Shown: in pieces, positions 1 through 8,123 of the stretch
Numbering within the stretch: position 1 is the first letter of the stretch
Layout: the number at the start of each line of letters is the position of its first letter
Origin: Streptomyces sp. CT34
Lineage (GTDB): Bacteria > Actinomycetota > Actinomycetes > Streptomycetales > Streptomycetaceae
Direction of reading: 5' to 3'
NCBI RefSeq assembly: GCF_000805335.1
Contig: NZ_KN708638.1
Coordinates: forward strand, 939,971-985,353
DNA: 45,383 nt
Notes under the pieces: generated by a model
The model's input: only the letters and a program-made list of their open reading frames with translations
Databases searched by the model: none
What the model was told of the DNA's origin: nothing
Position numbers and translations under genes: made by a program

Positions 1-358
1 GCTCCCTGGCCTCGGCCTTGGGGGCGCCGCGGAAGCGCGGGCCGGCCATCACGTTGGACAGCACGGTGCGCCAGGGGAAGACGGCGTCCTGCTGGAAGAC
101 GAAGCCGACCTTGTCGCCGATACCGCGGACCGGTTCGCCGGCGACCAGGACATCGCCCTCGGTGGGCTCCTCCAATCCGCTGACCAGGGTCAGGGTCGTC
201 GACTTACCGCATCCGGTGGGGCCGACCACGGCCACGAACTCGCCGCGGCCGACGGTCAGATCCAGGTCGCGGACGGCGGTGTGCAGTCCGCCCGAGGGGG
301 TGCGGAAGGTCTTGCTCGCTCCCCGCAGCTCGATGGCGGGGCTCGTGTGGCTGTTCAT
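1..358 (-). CDS. ABC transporter ATP-binding protein, SsuB/TauB-like (partial, 3' end outside window)
   Basis: This is the first 119 codons of an ABC ATPase that powers import of a small solute, probably in the nitrate/sulfonate/taurine class. The translation starts MNSHTSPAIEL. It has a Walker A motif GPTGCGKST near residue 46, then the spacing typical of the family to a Q-loop with FVFQQDAVFPWRTV near residue 95; FPWRTV after the Q-loop is usual for SsuB/TauB-type proteins. The signature motif, Walker B and C-terminus lie beyond the window. The ATG at 356-358 is chosen because the conserved region follows about 10 residues later; the SD is weak. It is divergent from a two-component system, which may control it (inference). 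The substrate cannot be read from the sequence. Confidence 0.88.
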   Translation of the reverse strand, partial: MNSHTSPAIELRGASKTFRTPSGGLHTAVRDLDLTVGRGEFVAVVGPTGCGKSTTLTLVSGLEEPTEGDVLVAGEPVRGIGDKVGFVFQQDAVFPWRTVLSNVMAGPRFRGAPKAEARE

Positions 359-405
359 GGAGCGGGAGGCTAGGAGTGGGCCGGGCCGCGGCGGCAGCCT
401 TGTGG

Positions 406-433
406 GCGCAAGCCGTCTTTCTGCGCGCAAACC
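406..433. promoter_or_regulatory. Pair of GCGCAA(A/G)CC direct repeats in divergent promoter region
   Basis: The 227-base gap between the ABC ATPase and the sensor kinase holds two copies of GCGCAA(G/A)CC at 406-414 and 425-433, spaced 19 bases, close to two helix turns. Direct repeats at this spacing suit a dimeric response regulator. Assignment to the neighbouring CitB-like regulator is inference. Confidence 0.3.
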
Positions 434-585
434 CTGTTGTGCCCATTTTGCTCACGCTAGAACAACAAAGGTTCGACAGAGGGTGGGCAGCCGGGCTGCG
501 GCGGCTTACGTTGCGTGCATCGGAGATCAACGGAAAGAGTCGGTTCCGCAGAGCTGCGCCGGGCCGCCGAGACAAGGGGGACCGC

Positions 586-2298
586 ATGCGGATCCACTGG
601 CCCCGTCGCGTCTTCGCACAGGTCCTGATCGCGCAGGTGGCCATCACGACGGGGGTGATGGTGCTGGCCACCGGCCTGTTCCTCGCCCCGTTCAGCCATG
701 TGCTGGAGGACCAGGCGATGCGCCGGGCGCTGGCCATCGCCCAGACCGCCGCCGCGGAACCGGAGTTGGCCCGCGATCTGGTCGCCTCCGCACCCGCGCC
801 GCACGGCCCGGTGCAGTCCACCGCGGAGCGGATCCGCCGGTCCACCGGGGCGCTGTACGTCGTGGTGATGGACAGCCACGGCGTGCGCTGGTCGCACACC
901 AACACCGCGGAGATCGGTCACCATGTCTCCACCGATCCCAGCCGAACCCTGGCCGGCCGGGAGGTCCGGCAGATCGACACCGGCACGCTGGGCCGCTCGG
1001 CGCGCGCGAAGGTGCCGCTGCGCGACGCCGGCGGCGGGATCGTCGGCGCGGTCTCGGTCGGCATCGCCTACGACAGCGTGCACGGGCTGCTGCTCGGTGC
1101 CATTCCCGGGCTGCTGCGGTACGCGGGCGCCGCGCTGGCGGTCGGCGTGCTGGCCGCGTTGGGGGTCGCCCGCAGTCTGCGCCGCCGTACGCACGGGGTC
1201 GCCACCGCCGACATCTCCGCGCTGTTGGACGAGCGCGAGGCGATGCTGCACGGCATCCGGGAGGGCGTGGTCGCCTTCGACCGGAAGGGCCGGATCCGGC
1301 TGGTCAACGACGAGGCCGGGCGGCTGCTCGGGCTCGACGCGGGCGCCGCGGGCCGCGCCCTGGACGAGGTGCTGCCGCCGGGGCGCACCACGGACGTCCT
1401 GGCGGGACGGGTGGACGGCAGCGATCTGCTGACCGTCAGCGGCGGGCGGGTACTGGTCGCCAACCGCGTGCCGACCCGCGACGGCGGGGCCGTGGTGACC
1501 CTGCGCGACCGCACCGAACTGGAGCTGCTGGGCCGGGAGTTGGACAGCACCCAGGGGCTGCTGGACGCGCTGCGGGCCCAGGACCACGAACACGCCAACC
1601 AGTTGCACACGGTCCGCGGACTGCTCGAACTGGGGCGGTACGACACGGCGGTGGAGTTCGTCGCCGAGGTCGCCAGCGCGCACCGGGCGTCCGCGGAGCA
1701 GATCGCCGAGCGGGTGCACGACCCGCTGCTGTCCGCGCTGCTGGTCGGCAAGGCGGCCATCGCCGCCGAGCGCGGGGTGGCACTGCGCATCGCCCCGGCC
1801 ACGCTGCTGCCCGATGCGGTGGTCGACCCGCGCGACCTGGTGACCGTCCTGGGCAATCTGATCGACAACGCGCTGGACGCCACCGCGGAGCGCCGCCGCG
1901 CCGAGCCCTTCGTCGAGGTGGAACTGCGCGCCGAAGGCACCACCGGGGTCGTACGGGTCAGCGACACCGGGCCCGGGGTGCCGCCCGGGATGCGCGAGCG
2001 GATCTTCGCCGAGGGCTGGTCCACGAAGAGCGCCACCGCCTCCTCCAGGGGCCGGGGTCTCGGACTCGCCCTGGTACGCCGGCTGTCCGAGCGCTACGGC
2101 GGGATGGCCCGGGTGACCGCCCGCGCGGGCGGCGGGGCGGTCTTCACCGTCGTCCTGCCCGAAGCGCTCGCGCCCGACCGGCTCACCCTGGAGCACGCCC
2201 CCTCCGCCCTCCCGTCACCCGACCTCCACCCCCAGAAGACGGCGCTACGCGCCGGCCGACCCTCGCGTCAGCTCACGACCACCGGAGAGTCACCGTGA
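586..2298 (+). CDS. CitA/DcuS-family sensor histidine kinase
   Basis: This is a membrane sensor kinase of 570 aa. Membrane segments lie at about residues 8-34 and 168-192, and they flank an extracytoplasmic domain of about 130 residues, the layout of PDC sensors of di- and tricarboxylates. A cytoplasmic PAS-like domain follows at about 205-320. The phosphoacceptor region DHEHANQLH near residue 333 is the Spo0B-like box of the CitA/DcuS/DctS group. The ATPase domain has an N-box (NLIDNALDA, about 424), G1 (DTGPGVPPG, about 459) and G2 (GRGLGLAL, about 488). The ATG at 586 follows AAGGGGG by 5 bases, so longer upstream reading is discarded. The stop overlaps the start of the response regulator by 4 bases. 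The ligand is unknown; a carboxylate is the family-based guess. Confidence 0.92.
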   Translation: MRIHWPRRVFAQVLIAQVAITTGVMVLATGLFLAPFSHVLEDQAMRRALAIAQTAAAEPELARDLVASAPAPHGPVQSTAERIRRSTGALYVVVMDSHGVRWSHTNTAEIGHHVSTDPSRTLAGREVRQIDTGTLGRSARAKVPLRDAGGGIVGAVSVGIAYDSVHGLLLGAIPGLLRYAGAALAVGVLAALGVARSLRRRTHGVATADISALLDEREAMLHGIREGVVAFDRKGRIRLVNDEAGRLLGLDAGAAGRALDEVLPPGRTTDVLAGRVDGSDLLTVSGGRVLVANRVPTRDGGAVVTLRDRTELELLGRELDSTQGLLDALRAQDHEHANQLHTVRGLLELGRYDTAVEFVAEVASAHRASAEQIAERVHDPLLSALLVGKAAIAAERGVALRIAPATLLPDAVVDPRDLVTVLGNLIDNALDATAERRRAEPFVEVELRAEGTTGVVRVSDTGPGVPPGMRERIFAEGWSTKSATASSRGRGLGLALVRRLSERYGGMARVTARAGGGAVFTVVLPEALAPDRLTLEHAPSALPSPDLHPQKTALRAGRPSRQLTTTGESP

Positions 2299-2987
2299 TC
2301 GATGTCCTTGTCGTGGACGACGACTTCCGCGTCGCGGAGATCAATGCCGCGTATGTCTCCCAGGTACCCGGCTTCCGCGTCGCCGGCCGGGCCCACACGG
2401 CGGCCCAGGCGCTGGCCACGCTGGAGCGCACCCCGATCGATCTGGTGCTGCTCGACCACTACCTGCCGGACGAGACCGGCCTGGCCCTGGTGCGGCGGCT
2501 GCGGCAGCTGGGCCACCACACCGACGTGATCATGGTGACGGCGGCCCGCGACGTGGCCACCGTGCAGGCCGCGATGCGGTACGGCGCGCTGCAATACCTG
2601 GTCAAGCCGTTCGGGTTCTCGGGGCTGCGGGCCAAGCTGGACGGCTATGCCGCGCTGCGCCGTACCGTCGAGGGCGTCGGCGGGCACGGCGAGGCCGGGC
2701 AGGAGCAGGTGGACCGGATCTTCGCGGCCCTGCGCACCCCCGAGTCCCCGCACTCCGAGCTGCCCAAGGGCCACTCGGCGGCGACCGTCGACCTGATCCG
2801 CCGGATCCTGGACGAGGCCGGGCTGCCGCTCTCCGCCCACGACGTCGCCGAGCGCGCCGGGGTCAGCCGCTCCACCGCCCAGCGCTACCTCAAGCACCTG
2901 GAACGCACCGGCCGCATCCGGCTGACCCTCAAGTACGGCGACACCGGACGGCCCGAGCATCTCTATGCCCGAACGCGGGCCGGCTGA
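2295..2987 (+). CDS. CitB/DcuR-family response regulator
   Basis: This 230-aa response regulator pairs with the kinase upstream. Its receiver domain has the acidic pair D8/D9, the phosphorylated Asp in VLLDHYLPDE (D54), the switch Thr in VIMVTAARD (about 82) and the Lys in YLVKPF (about 104). A linker leads to a C-terminal winged-helix DNA-binding domain with the helix-turn-helix around AERAGVSRSTAQRYL (about 180-195), as in CitB and DcuR, rather than a LuxR or OmpR domain. Translation starts at GTG 2295 inside GTGA, overlapping the kinase stop, so the two are translationally coupled. It ends 17 bases before the convergent LysR gene. Likely targets are a transporter operon, perhaps the divergent ABC genes. 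Confidence 0.92.
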   Translation: MIDVLVVDDDFRVAEINAAYVSQVPGFRVAGRAHTAAQALATLERTPIDLVLLDHYLPDETGLALVRRLRQLGHHTDVIMVTAARDVATVQAAMRYGALQYLVKPFGFSGLRAKLDGYAALRRTVEGVGGHGEAGQEQVDRIFAALRTPESPHSELPKGHSAATVDLIRRILDEAGLPLSAHDVAERAGVSRSTAQRYLKHLERTGRIRLTLKYGDTGRPEHLYARTRAG

Positions 2988-3004
2988 GGGAGGCGGGCGC
3001 CCGC

Positions 3005-3910
3005 TCAGCCCGGCTGCCCCGGACCCGCCTCCGCGGCGGCATGGCACGCCTCGATCAGTGCCCGTAGCCCGGCCTTCGGCGGGTCGGGCCGTACCGCGAG
3101 ACAGCTCCGCATCCTGGGGGCGGGATCGCGCAGCGGGCGGAACACCACGCCGGGCACCGGCAGTTGATCGGCGTGCGGGGCGTAGAACACCGTCCAGGAC
3201 GGCTTGCCGTACCCGATGGCGGCCAGGGTGTCCTGGGCGTTGGTGAACTCCGGCCCCGCCACGGGCTCGTAGCCGGCCTCCCGGCAGGAGCGCATGACCA
3301 GGTCGTGCAGGGCGGGGTTGCGGGAGTGCGGCGACAGCCGCAGCGGCAGCTCGGCGAGCCGGGCCAGCTCGACGGTCTCGTGTGCGGCGAGTTCGTGGCG
3401 GGCGGGCAGCGCCACCAGCAGCGCGTCCTGCCACAGCGGCAGGAACTCCAGCCCTGGATCGTCCCGTTCGCCGCGCAGCAGGGTCGCGTCCAGCTCGCCG
3501 GAGCGCACCTGCCGGAGGCGTTCCTCGGTGCTGCCGGAGACGAGTTCCAGCTGGGCGTGGCCGGCGAGCCGGGCGAACGCGGCGAGCACCGCGTCCAGCC
3601 GCGCGCCGAGACCGGAGCTGCTGCCCAGCCGCACCGTCGTGGCCTGTTCGGCGCGCAGCTCGTCGAGGGCTTCGCGGGCGCGTGCCTGGAGGGTGAGCAT
3701 CTCCCTGGCGTACGGGAGCAGCCGGCTGCCGGCCTCGGTGAGCCGGACGGTGCGGGTGGAGCGGGTGAACAGCTCGGTGCCCAGTTCGCGTTCCAGCCGG
3801 CGGAGTTGCTGGCTCACCGCGGACTGCACGATGTGCAGCCGCTCGGCGGCGCGGCCGAAGTGCAGTTCCTCCGCCACGGTGAGGAAGTAGCGCAGCTGAC
3901 GGATTTCCAT
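3005..3910 (-). CDS. LysR-family transcriptional regulator
   Basis: This 301-aa protein has an N-terminal winged helix typical of LysR regulators. MEIRQLRYF opens it, and the recognition region AAERLHIVQSAVSQQLRRLE lies at about residues 19-38, followed by LGTELFTRS. The rest is a periplasmic-binding-like effector domain of about 200 residues. The start at 3908-3910 is chosen because the canonical LysR N-terminus begins there; eleven more codons could be read upstream. It is divergent from two alpha/beta hydrolase genes across a 183-base gap containing GATCA inverted repeats, so it most likely controls them and itself. The inducer is unknown. Confidence 0.93.
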   Translation of the reverse strand: MEIRQLRYFLTVAEELHFGRAAERLHIVQSAVSQQLRRLERELGTELFTRSTRTVRLTEAGSRLLPYAREMLTLQARAREALDELRAEQATTVRLGSSSGLGARLDAVLAAFARLAGHAQLELVSGSTEERLRQVRSGELDATLLRGERDDPGLEFLPLWQDALLVALPARHELAAHETVELARLAELPLRLSPHSRNPALHDLVMRSCREAGYEPVAGPEFTNAQDTLAAIGYGKPSWTVFYAPHADQLPVPGVVFRPLRDPAPRMRSCLAVRPDPPKAGLRALIEACHAAAEAGPGQPG

Positions 3911-3937
3911 GGCCCCCCGTTCGCCGTGACCCCTGTC

Positions 3938-3966
3938 GATCACTCATTGATCACCGCTCGCGATCA
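3938..3966. promoter_or_regulatory. GATCA/TGATC inverted repeats, candidate LysR box
   Basis: Three half-sites are present: GATCA at 3938-3942, TGATC at 3948-3952 and GATCA at 3962-3966. The last two form TGATC-N9-GATCA, which fits the T-N11-A pattern known for LysR operators. They lie between lysR and the first hydrolase. Function is inferred from position. Confidence 0.45.
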
Positions 3967-4093
3967 GTGTAGGCGCGGATCGGCCGTTGGCCGGCCACCG
4001 CGATCGCGGTTGGGTGGGGGCATCGGCGCAGGCAAGGACCTGCGGCGGATACGTGGAAGCGGTGGAAGAAGCAGGGGAAGCAGAGGAAGCACC

Positions 4094-4888
4094 ATGCCCT
4101 ATCTGGACGTCAACGACATCACGCTCCACTACGAGGACGAGGGGGCCGGCCCGGCGCTGCTGTTCCTGCACGGCTGGGGGACCAGCGGGCGCACCTGGGG
4201 CGCGCAGCTGCCCGAGTTCACCGGGGACCACCGGGTGGTCACCGTGGACTGGCGGGGCTGCGGGCGGTCGGCCCGTCCGGCCCGCGGCAACACCCTCGCC
4301 GGGGTGGTCAGCGACCTCGTGGAGCTGATCGGCGCGCTGCGGCTGGACCGTCCGGTGGTCGTCGGCTCGTCGATCGGCGGCACCTTCGCCGTCGAACTGG
4401 GGGTGCGAAGCCCGGAGTTGGTCGCCGGCGTGGTCCCGGTGGGTGCGCCGGGGTACTGGCCCTCGGCCCAGAAGCAGGCACAGGCGCGGCTGATGGCCGA
4501 TCTGCGCCGCGACCGGGCCGGTACGGTCGCCGGCTGGGTGCCAGGGTGGTACGCGCCGGGCACCGCGCCCGCGCTCATCGACTGGACGGTACGTCAGATC
4601 CTGGACTCCGGCGTCTACATCGACGAGCACCAGGTCACCGCCGTCGCCCACGACCCGCGCCCGGCACTGCCCGGGCTGAAGATGCCGATCCACTACCTCC
4701 ACGGCGAACGGGACCCGCAGATCCCGCTGGAGGTGCCCCGGACCTGCGCCGCGCTCACGCCCGGCGCCGAGCTCTCGGTCATCCCCGGCGCCGGCCACAT
4801 GCCGCACCAGGAATGCCCGGCCGCCTTCAACGCCGCGCTGCGTACCGCGCTCGCCCGGATGGCGTCCGCCGTCCGCGCCACCGCCTGA
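4094..4888 (+). CDS. Alpha/beta hydrolase
   Basis: This 264-aa enzyme has the alpha/beta hydrolase fold. Visible elements are the oxyanion-hole HGWG (26-29), the nucleophile elbow GSSIGG with Ser93, an Asp in HGERDPQIP (D207) and the catalytic His in GAGHMPH (H235). VDWRGCGRSA after strand 4 is typical of the esterase/C-C hydrolase/haloperoxidase-like group. The cap region is small. The ATG at 4094 follows GAGGAAGCACC, a fair SD. A second hydrolase follows 29 bases downstream, so the two are probably co-transcribed under the divergent LysR regulator. The exact substrate (ester, lactone or ring-cleavage product) cannot be told. Confidence 0.9.
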   Translation: MPYLDVNDITLHYEDEGAGPALLFLHGWGTSGRTWGAQLPEFTGDHRVVTVDWRGCGRSARPARGNTLAGVVSDLVELIGALRLDRPVVVGSSIGGTFAVELGVRSPELVAGVVPVGAPGYWPSAQKQAQARLMADLRRDRAGTVAGWVPGWYAPGTAPALIDWTVRQILDSGVYIDEHQVTAVAHDPRPALPGLKMPIHYLHGERDPQIPLEVPRTCAALTPGAELSVIPGAGHMPHQECPAAFNAALRTALARMASAVRATA

Positions 4889-4917
4889 ACACCCCCCGCC
4901 CGCAAAGGAGATCACCC

Positions 4918-5775
4918 ATGCCCACCACCCGCGTACGCATCAGCGGCGGCGAGGCCGTCGTCGAGTACGACCGCACCGGAACCGGACCGGGCCTGGTGCT
5001 GGTGCACGGCACCGGCGCCACCCGCGAGCAGTGGCTGCCGCTGACCGAGGCGGTCGCCGACCGCTTCACCGTGGTCGCACCGGACTACTCGGGCTCGGGC
5101 GGCACCACCGATCACGGCGGCCCGCTCACGCTCGCGGACCTCGCCGACGAGGTCCTGGCCGCCGCCGACCACGCCGGGCTGGAGTCGTTCCACCTGGTCG
5201 GCCACTCGCTCGGCGCCGCGATCGCCACCCACCTCGCGGGCAGCCACCCCGGGCGGGTCCGCTCCCTGGTGCTGCACGCCGGCTGGGCGCACACCGACAC
5301 CCGGATGCGGGCCGAGTTCACGTACTGGCTCGACCTCCTGCGCGCCGACGCGGCGCACGGCACGTCGCTCTTCGCCCGGATGGTGCCGCTGATGGCCTTC
5401 GGCCCCCGCTACTGGAACCGCACGGACACCGCCGCCCACGAGGAGCTGGTCCGGGCGCTCGCCACCGGGCCGGCTCCCGGTACCGACCGGCAGACCGCGG
5501 TGGACCTGGCCGTGGACCTGCGCCCGCTGCTCGCCTCCGTCACCGCACCGACGCTGGTACTGGCCGGCGCCCACGACCGGGTGATCGGCGCGGCTCAGCA
5601 GCGGGAACTGCTGGCCGGGATCGCCCACAGCCGCTACCAGGAGATCGACGCCGGGCACGGGGCACCCGTCGAGGACCCGGACGGTTTCATCGCCCGGATC
5701 ACCGCCTTCCTCGCCGAGCAAACCGAACCGGCGGCGGCCGGGCGGCCGACGGCGAACCGGGCGGCACCGGCGTGA
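4918..5775 (+). CDS. Alpha/beta hydrolase
   Basis: This second alpha/beta hydrolase is 285 aa. The catalytic triad is visible: Ser97 in GHSLGA, Asp220 in AGAHDRVI and His247 in [17 protein letters not shown] (30-39) forms the oxyanion hole. The SD AAAGGAG at 4904-4910 is near perfect and fixes the ATG at 4918. It is related to, but not a close copy of, the hydrolase just upstream, so this is a pair of diverged enzymes, not a recent duplication. The last 20 residues are Ala/Pro/Thr-rich and probably disordered. The substrate is unknown. Confidence 0.9.
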   Translation: MPTTRVRISGGEAVVEYDRTGTGPGLVLVHGTGATREQWLPLTEAVADRFTVVAPDYSGSGGTTDHGGPLTLADLADEVLAAADHAGLESFHLVGHSLGAAIATHLAGSHPGRVRSLVLHAGWAHTDTRMRAEFTYWLDLLRADAAHGTSLFARMVPLMAFGPRYWNRTDTAAHEELVRALATGPAPGTDRQTAVDLAVDLRPLLASVTAPTLVLAGAHDRVIGAAQQRELLAGIAHSRYQEIDAGHGAPVEDPDGFIARITAFLAEQTEPAAAGRPTANRAAPA

Positions 5776-5860
5776 CGTCCCGTGGGCGCCTGCGTCGACC
5801 GGCGCCCGGTCACGCGGCTGTCCCTGGTGCCTGTCAGTGGCCCGTGCGAGGGTGGCGGGC

Positions 5861-6388
5861 ATGAGTACGACACCGGACGGACGCCCCGTCCCGCCCCCAC
5901 ACACAGATGAACGCACCATGCTGGAGAGCTGGTTGGACTTCCACCGCGAGACGCTCGCGCTGAAGTGCGCGGGGCTCGACGACGACCAGCTGCGGGTGGC
6001 CTCGGTGGCCCCGTCGCCGATGACGCTGCTGGGCTTGGTCCGGCATCTGGCGGAGGTGGAACGCCACTGGTTCCAGCGGATCTTCGCCGTCCGTGCCGTG
6101 CCGCAGGTGTACGAGGACAGCGGCGCGGACGGCTTCGCGCTCGCCCCGGACAGCGGCATCGAGGAAGCCCTGGCGACCTGGCGCGCGGAGGTGGCCCTGG
6201 GTCGCGAGCTGATCGCCGGGGCCTCCCTGGACGACTCCGGCAAGCTCTCCGAGGAGGAGGCCCGGTACCTCGGCGACCAGGGGGTCTCCCTGCGCTGGAT
6301 CCTGGTCCACATGATCGAGGAGTACGCCCGCCACAACGGCCACGCCGACATGCTCCGGGAGCGCATCGACGGCACGACGGGCGCCTGA
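5861..6388 (+). CDS. DinB-family (DUF664) protein
   Basis: This 175-aa protein has the four-helix bundle pattern of the DinB/YfiT-like superfamily, in the DUF664 branch common in actinobacteria. The likely metal-ligand histidines are in [13 protein letters not shown] and in [14 protein letters not shown] near the C-terminus. Many relatives are mycothiol- or bacillithiol-dependent transferases, so a thiol-transfer role is possible but unproven. ATG 5861 is chosen because the eight codons upstream lack homology-like features and an SD. A leaderless or poorly led start is possible. Confidence 0.85.
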   Translation: MSTTPDGRPVPPPHTDERTMLESWLDFHRETLALKCAGLDDDQLRVASVAPSPMTLLGLVRHLAEVERHWFQRIFAVRAVPQVYEDSGADGFALAPDSGIEEALATWRAEVALGRELIAGASLDDSGKLSEEEARYLGDQGVSLRWILVHMIEEYARHNGHADMLRERIDGTTGA

Positions 6389-6547
6389 GCCCGGTCGGAG
6401 ATCCGGCTGGGGATCCGCGGCAGAGCTGCGGCGGATCCCCGGCCGGCCCCGCCATCGCCGCCGACCTGCCGCCGCATCCGGTGCCCGCCTCTGGGGACCG
6501 GCTCCCGCTACCGCCCCGCACCGCGAGCCCATGCGCCCTGCGCCCTG

Positions 6548-6627
6548 GGCCCTGTCGGCAAACTCCCGCCTGCTGCCGACGCCCGGCCCGCCCTCCGGGC
6601 CGACGACGGGAGTTCGGCGACAGGGCC
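6548..6627. repeat. 80-base long imperfect palindrome with inner hairpin
   Basis: GGCCCTGTCGGCAAACTCCCG at 6548-6568 pairs with 6607-6627 over 21 positions with two mismatches. Inside it, CGGCCCG (6584-6590) pairs perfectly with CGGGCCG (6596-6602) around a 5-base loop. It ends 12 bases before the GNAT start codon and covers most of the gap after the DinB-like gene. It could act as a terminator for the upstream gene, a regulator site, or both. Confidence 0.75.
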
Positions 6628-6639
6628 TAGGCTCCGCTC
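6628..6639 (+). promoter_or_regulatory. TAGGCT -10 box, probable leaderless promoter of GNAT gene
   Basis: TAGGCT at 6628-6633 matches the TANNNT -10 pattern and sits 6 bases before ATG 6640. No SD is present. This spacing is characteristic of leaderless transcripts in Streptomyces. No good -35 is visible because the palindrome occupies that position. Confidence 0.5.
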
Positions 6640-7254
6640 ATGACGACCGCCACCACCGCCGACGCGGGCACCGCACCCCGGATCCTCGATGCCCGCGAAC
6701 TCACGGCAGACCCAGAACTCGCCGCCGTATTCCCCGAGTTGGCGCACCGTATCCTGGCGGACCTGGTCCGCGACGGGGCGCCGCTCGGGTGGGTCGATCC
6801 GCCCGCGCCGGAGGAGGTCGCCGAGCTCGTCGCCCGGGTGCTCGCCGCGGCGCGGACCGGGGACGGGGCGCTCCGCGCCGCGTACGTCGGCCCGCGGCTG
6901 ATCGGTCTGGGCTACTGGCTGCGCTACGCCCAGGAGACCAATCGCCCGCACGCGGACCTGGTGAAGCTCGCGGTCGCCGGCAGCGCGCACCGCCGCGGCG
7001 TCGGCCGCTCACTGGCCACCGCCCTGGTCGCCGACGCCGCAGAGACCGGCATCGAGGTCCTCACCCTGGACGCCCGCGCCGACAACGCGCGGGCGCTGCG
7101 CCTCTACCGGTCGCTGGGCTTTCGCGAGTACGGCCGGATCCCCGGTTTCGTCGCGGTCGGCGAGCAGCGCTGGGACAAGGTGTTCTACATGCTGGACCTG
7201 CGCACGGAGAGCGGGCGCGGCGCGGACGGCCACCACCCCGGGGCGACGCCGTAA
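6640..7254 (+). CDS. GNAT-family N-acetyltransferase
   Basis: This 204-aa protein has a GNAT acetyltransferase domain in its C-terminal two thirds. The acetyl-CoA pyrophosphate-binding loop is visible as HRRGVGRSLATAL (about 119-131), followed by VLTLDARADNARALRLYRSLGF, the usual strand-helix end of the fold. The N-terminal 60 residues may carry an extra helical element. It has no SD and probably starts leaderless from the TAGGCT box. The acceptor substrate is unknown. Confidence 0.9.
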   Translation: MTTATTADAGTAPRILDARELTADPELAAVFPELAHRILADLVRDGAPLGWVDPPAPEEVAELVARVLAAARTGDGALRAAYVGPRLIGLGYWLRYAQETNRPHADLVKLAVAGSAHRRGVGRSLATALVADAAETGIEVLTLDARADNARALRLYRSLGFREYGRIPGFVAVGEQRWDKVFYMLDLRTESGRGADGHHPGATP

Positions 7255-7349
7255 CGGCCGGTCGGACCCACTCCGGGGAGGGGCGTGCCCGGGGCCCGCC
7301 CCGCGTGAACGCCCACGCCACTCCCGGTGAACCGGTCACGTCGGAACCC

Positions 7350-7402
7350 TTGACAGCTCCCCCGCCCCCGTCCGACCATCCCCGGGTGAACCTGTCAGAC
7401 AG
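7350..7402 (+). promoter_or_regulatory. Promoter TTGACA-N18-GACCAT and CTGTCAGACAG operator
   Basis: TTGACA at 7350-7355 and GACCAT at 7374-7379 are spaced 18 bases and end 6 bases before GTG 7386, so the FadR-family operon is probably transcribed leaderless. A perfect palindrome CTGTCAGACAG lies at 7392-7402, just inside the gene, and related GACAG/CTGTC words recur around it. Autoregulation by the encoded regulator is a reasonable inference. Confidence 0.5.
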
Positions 7403-8123
7403 CCAGACAGCTGGCGACATCCCCCGGCGCGTGAGCGCGATGGAAGCGGTCCTGACCCATCTGCGCGGCGCCATCGAGCGAGGTGAGTACGCCGTCGGCG
7501 ACAAGCTCCCCTCCGAGGCCGAACTGTGCCGGCGGCTGGAGGTGAGCAGACCCGTGCTGCGCGAGGCGCTGCGTGCGCTCCAGACCATGGGGCTCACGGT
7601 CTCGCGCACCGGCAAGGGCACCTTCGTCGTCTCGGACGGCGCGGTGGCCGACCCGACCTTCGGCGACTACACGGCCAGCCATCTGCTGGAGGTCCGCCGC
7701 CATATCGAGATCCCGGTGGCCGGGTACGCGGCCACCCGCCGTACGCCGGAGGATCTCGACCACCTCACACACCTCCTGGAGCGGATGGAGCGGGAGACCG
7801 ACACCACCGCCTGGGTCGCCATGGACACGCTCTTCCATCTCGCGGTCGCCGAGGCGGCGCGGAACCCGGTCTTCCGCCGGGTGATCGAGGAGATCCGGGA
7901 CGCCCTGGCCCGTCAGTCGGCGTTCCTCAACGACGTCGGCGGCCGGCGCGACCAGTCGAACCGGGAGCACCGGGCGATCGTCGAGGCGCTCGTCGACCGG
8001 TCCGAGCACGACGCCGCCGAGGCGATGGAGCACCACCTCGCACGCGTCGAGTCGACCCTGACCACCATCGTGCGGCCGGCAGACCGTACGGCCCCTGCCA
8101 CGGAAGACGAGGACCACGGGTGA
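7386..8123 (+). CDS. FadR/GntR-family transcriptional regulator (FCD domain)
   Basis: This 245-aa regulator has an N-terminal GntR winged helix ([20 protein letters not shown] at about 40-59, then [18 protein letters not shown]). The C-terminal FCD domain has the expected metal ligands: D and H in [10 protein letters not shown] in [10 protein letters not shown] and H in [11 protein letters not shown] 7386 is preferred because a promoter ends 6 bases upstream; GTG 7431 or ATG 7440 would also keep the whole domain. The stop overlaps the permease start by 4 bases. It most likely senses an amino acid or its breakdown product and controls the permease and asparaginase. Confidence 0.9.
   Translation: MNLSDSQTAGDIPRRVSAMEAVLTHLRGAIERGEYAVGDKLPSEAELCRRLEVSRPVLREALRALQTMGLTVSRTGKGTFVVSDGAVADPTFGDYTASHLLEVRRHIEIPVAGYAATRRTPEDLDHLTHLLERMERETDTTAWVAMDTLFHLAVAEAARNPVFRRVIEEIRDALARQSAFLNDVGGRRDQSNREHRAIVEALVDRSEHDAAEAMEHHLARVESTLTTIVRPADRTAPATEDEDHG

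Noticed and set aside
6531..7385. The long frame upstream of the FadR-family gene, read as an N-terminal extension.
   Set aside because: It overlaps the GNAT gene in another frame, is Arg/Gly/Pro-rich, and a promoter with 6-base spacing to GTG 7386 defines the start.
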